A stretch of 64,000 bases of DNA from DATLLJ01 sp035537875 (GTDB taxonomy: Bacteria; Acidobacteriota; Vicinamibacteria; Vicinamibacterales; CAVVIG01), in NCBI GenBank assembly GCA_035537875.1, contig DATLLJ010000033.1, forward strand, positions 7,214 to 71,213, written 5' to 3'. The notes beneath the pieces were generated by a model. That model was not told the origin of the DNA. It did not search any database and saw only the letters and a program-made list of their open reading frames with translations. How positions within the stretch are numbered: the stretch's first letter is position 1; each line of letters opens with the position of its first letter. Positions 63,212 through 64,000 of the stretch are shown one piece after another. The position numbers and the translations under genes were made by a program.

Positions 63212-63944
63212 CGAGGGTTCGATCCATCCGAAGAATGCTGCTGGGCCGTTCTATGTTCTGAACGGCTGCTGCACGGCGTGTGGCGTACCGACCGCGATCG
63301 CTCCGGAGTTGTTCGAATTCGACTCGACTTATCACTGCTACGTCAAACGACAGCCGAGCTCGAATGCCGAGATGGAGAAGGCTCTTCACGTGCTCCGGGG
63401 GCAGGAACTCGGTTGCGTTCGATATCGCGGAACTGATGAAGCAATCCTTCGGCGATTGGCCGAAGCCGGTGAAGCGCAGCAGTGCGATCACCCGCCTGCC
63501 CACGTCGGTGTAGTGCTTCGAAACATGGTCACTTTTGCGATTTCAGATTCGAATTGCGTACCACGCGACGGCCCTGGCTTCCTCGAAGAGTTCTCCGCCT
63601 ACCTGAAGGCCCGATATCCCCACCTCGAGGTTCGCACCAAGCCCATTGAACTCCGAGAAGGTGGGGCGTCGTTCGCTTTGGCATGGTTCAAAGACCATTT
63701 CCATCCGATTACCATCCATCCAGTCGATGAATCTGGCCGGTGGTTAGAGTCCCTGTCTGGGATGGGTGAAACCCCTCGCCTTCAGGCGAAGCCTTCAGGA
63801 GGCTTGCGATACGATGGCCGGCTATGCGCGAACTGCGTCGAGCCGCCCACACCGTTTATAGTCTGCACCACCACTTCGTGTTCACCACCAAGTATCGCAA
63901 GCCGGTGCTGGTGGGGGACATCGGCCAGAGCGTGCGGGATCTGA
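63204..63944 (+). CDS. Ferredoxin-like protein with 3' end replaced by IS sequence
   Basis: Starts at GTG 63204. The N-terminal part (about residues 20-75) resembles a single-cluster ferredoxin: NGCCTACGVPTAIAPELFEF and a later Cys in LGCVRYRG. Residues 105-185 form another domain (FLEEFSAYLKARYPHLEVRT, IHPVDESGRWLESL) of unknown role. From about 63765 the reading frame crosses the IS200/IS605-like left end, so the last 60 residues are IS sequence in a false frame. The true C-terminus is lost or was very near this point. Confidence 0.6.
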   Translation: MSDEGSIHPKNAAGPFYVLNGCCTACGVPTAIAPELFEFDSTYHCYVKRQPSSNAEMEKALHVLRGQELGCVRYRGTDEAILRRLAEAGEAQQCDHPPAHVGVVLRNMVTFAISDSNCVPRDGPGFLEEFSAYLKARYPHLEVRTKPIELREGGASFALAWFKDHFHPITIHPVDESGRWLESLSGMGETPRLQAKPSGGLRYDGRLCANCVEPPTPFIVCTTTSCSPPSIASRCWWGTSARACGI

Positions 63945-64000
63945 TTCGGGAAATCTGTCGCAGTGAGGACATCGAAATTCTGCAAGGGCACGTGCGTCCC
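63765..64000 (+). mobile_element. IS200/IS605-family element, left end (partial)
   Basis: Two small hairpins precede the gene: TCGCC-TTCA-GGCGA (63776-63789) and GCCT-TCAGG-AGGC (63791-63803), as at the subterminal ends of this family, which carry no inverted repeats. The transposase gene follows. The right end lies beyond the window. Confidence 0.7.
63824..64000 (+). CDS. tnpA: IS200/IS605-type Y1 transposase, N-terminal part
   Basis: From ATG 63824 the frame gives RRAAHTVYSLHHHFVFTTKY, then RKPVLVGDIGQSVRDLIREI, matching TnpA proteins (H-V-F-x-T-K-Y-R-x-P-V-L). The metal-binding His-U-His and the catalytic Tyr lie beyond position 64000. It is in another frame from the ferredoxin-like ORF. 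Confidence 0.85.
   Translation, partial: MRELRRAAHTVYSLHHHFVFTTKYRKPVLVGDIGQSVRDLIREICRSEDIEILQGHVRP

Noticed and set aside
58319..64000. Copy of the tRNA 3' end as the second attachment site inside the window
   Set aside because: No second copy of the 3' tRNA sequence (GGGGGTTCAAATCC) was found between the recombinase and position 64000.

Overview
The window is high-GC bacterial DNA with the gene content of a soil or sediment Acidobacteriota, most like the Vicinamibacteria. I infer this from an Oar-type TonB-dependent receptor with a carboxypeptidase-like N-terminal domain, a VWFA-type secreted protein, a winged-helix/TPR regulator with a TolB-like middle, an imuA-imuB-dnaE2 cassette and frequent GTG/TTG starts. 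No rRNA or single-copy phylogenetic marker is present, so this placement is an inference.

Layout. 0-7.3 kb: receptor (cut by the left edge), CorA, a VWA protein and a very long APC/USP/MgtE fusion, followed by a 35-residue membrane miniprotein. 7.4-15.4 kb: a NarX/NarL-type two-component pair, an SDR-queA pair, a wHTH-TPR regulator, a lone receiver protein and GlgC. 15.7-23.1 kb: a phosphate block with two PhoX/DUF839 proteins, a PhoU-like DUF47 protein with a Pit transporter, and a convergent PhoB/PhoR pair. Phased 11-bp repeats (7-mers like GTGTGAC) resembling a Pho box lie upstream of the first PhoX gene, upstream of the pit operon and between the receptor and corA. 23.2-29.4 kb: a glycine-zipper protein, a NicO-like metal transporter, a double META protein, a membrane metallophosphoesterase and an MFS carrier. 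29.5-35 kb: the mutagenesis cassette, whose imuB and dnaE2 carry several degenerate CTCAGGG/CCTCCAG-type repeat tracts in frame; related tracts also lie between genes. 35-45.7 kb: a PLD-like protein, two radical SAM enzymes next to a SET-domain protein, a YqiA-like hydrolase, a SpoIID protein, a sigma-54 two-component pair and MsrPQ.

45.7-57.2 kb is a tight run of eight co-directional genes: two nucleotide-transporter-like carriers flanking a membrane Ser/Thr kinase, an outer-membrane beta-barrel, an exported protein with kinase-like Lys/Glu/HD-N/DFG signatures, a PAP2 phosphatase, a 5'-nucleotidase-like protein without a canonical start codon, and a phosphodiesterase lipoprotein. I regard it as the best candidate for an undescribed system: ATP supply to the periplasm, extracytoplasmic phosphorylation and nucleotide recycling. 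That reading is inference.

58.2-64 kb looks like a mobile or degraded island. It starts at an initiator tRNA-Met gene whose 3' end abuts a frameshifted large serine recombinase. It then holds an IS5-type element with intact ends, two long related palindromes in a non-coding stretch, a RelE/ParE-type toxin-antitoxin pair, and a ferredoxin-like gene whose 3' end runs into an IS200/IS605 element cut by the right edge.
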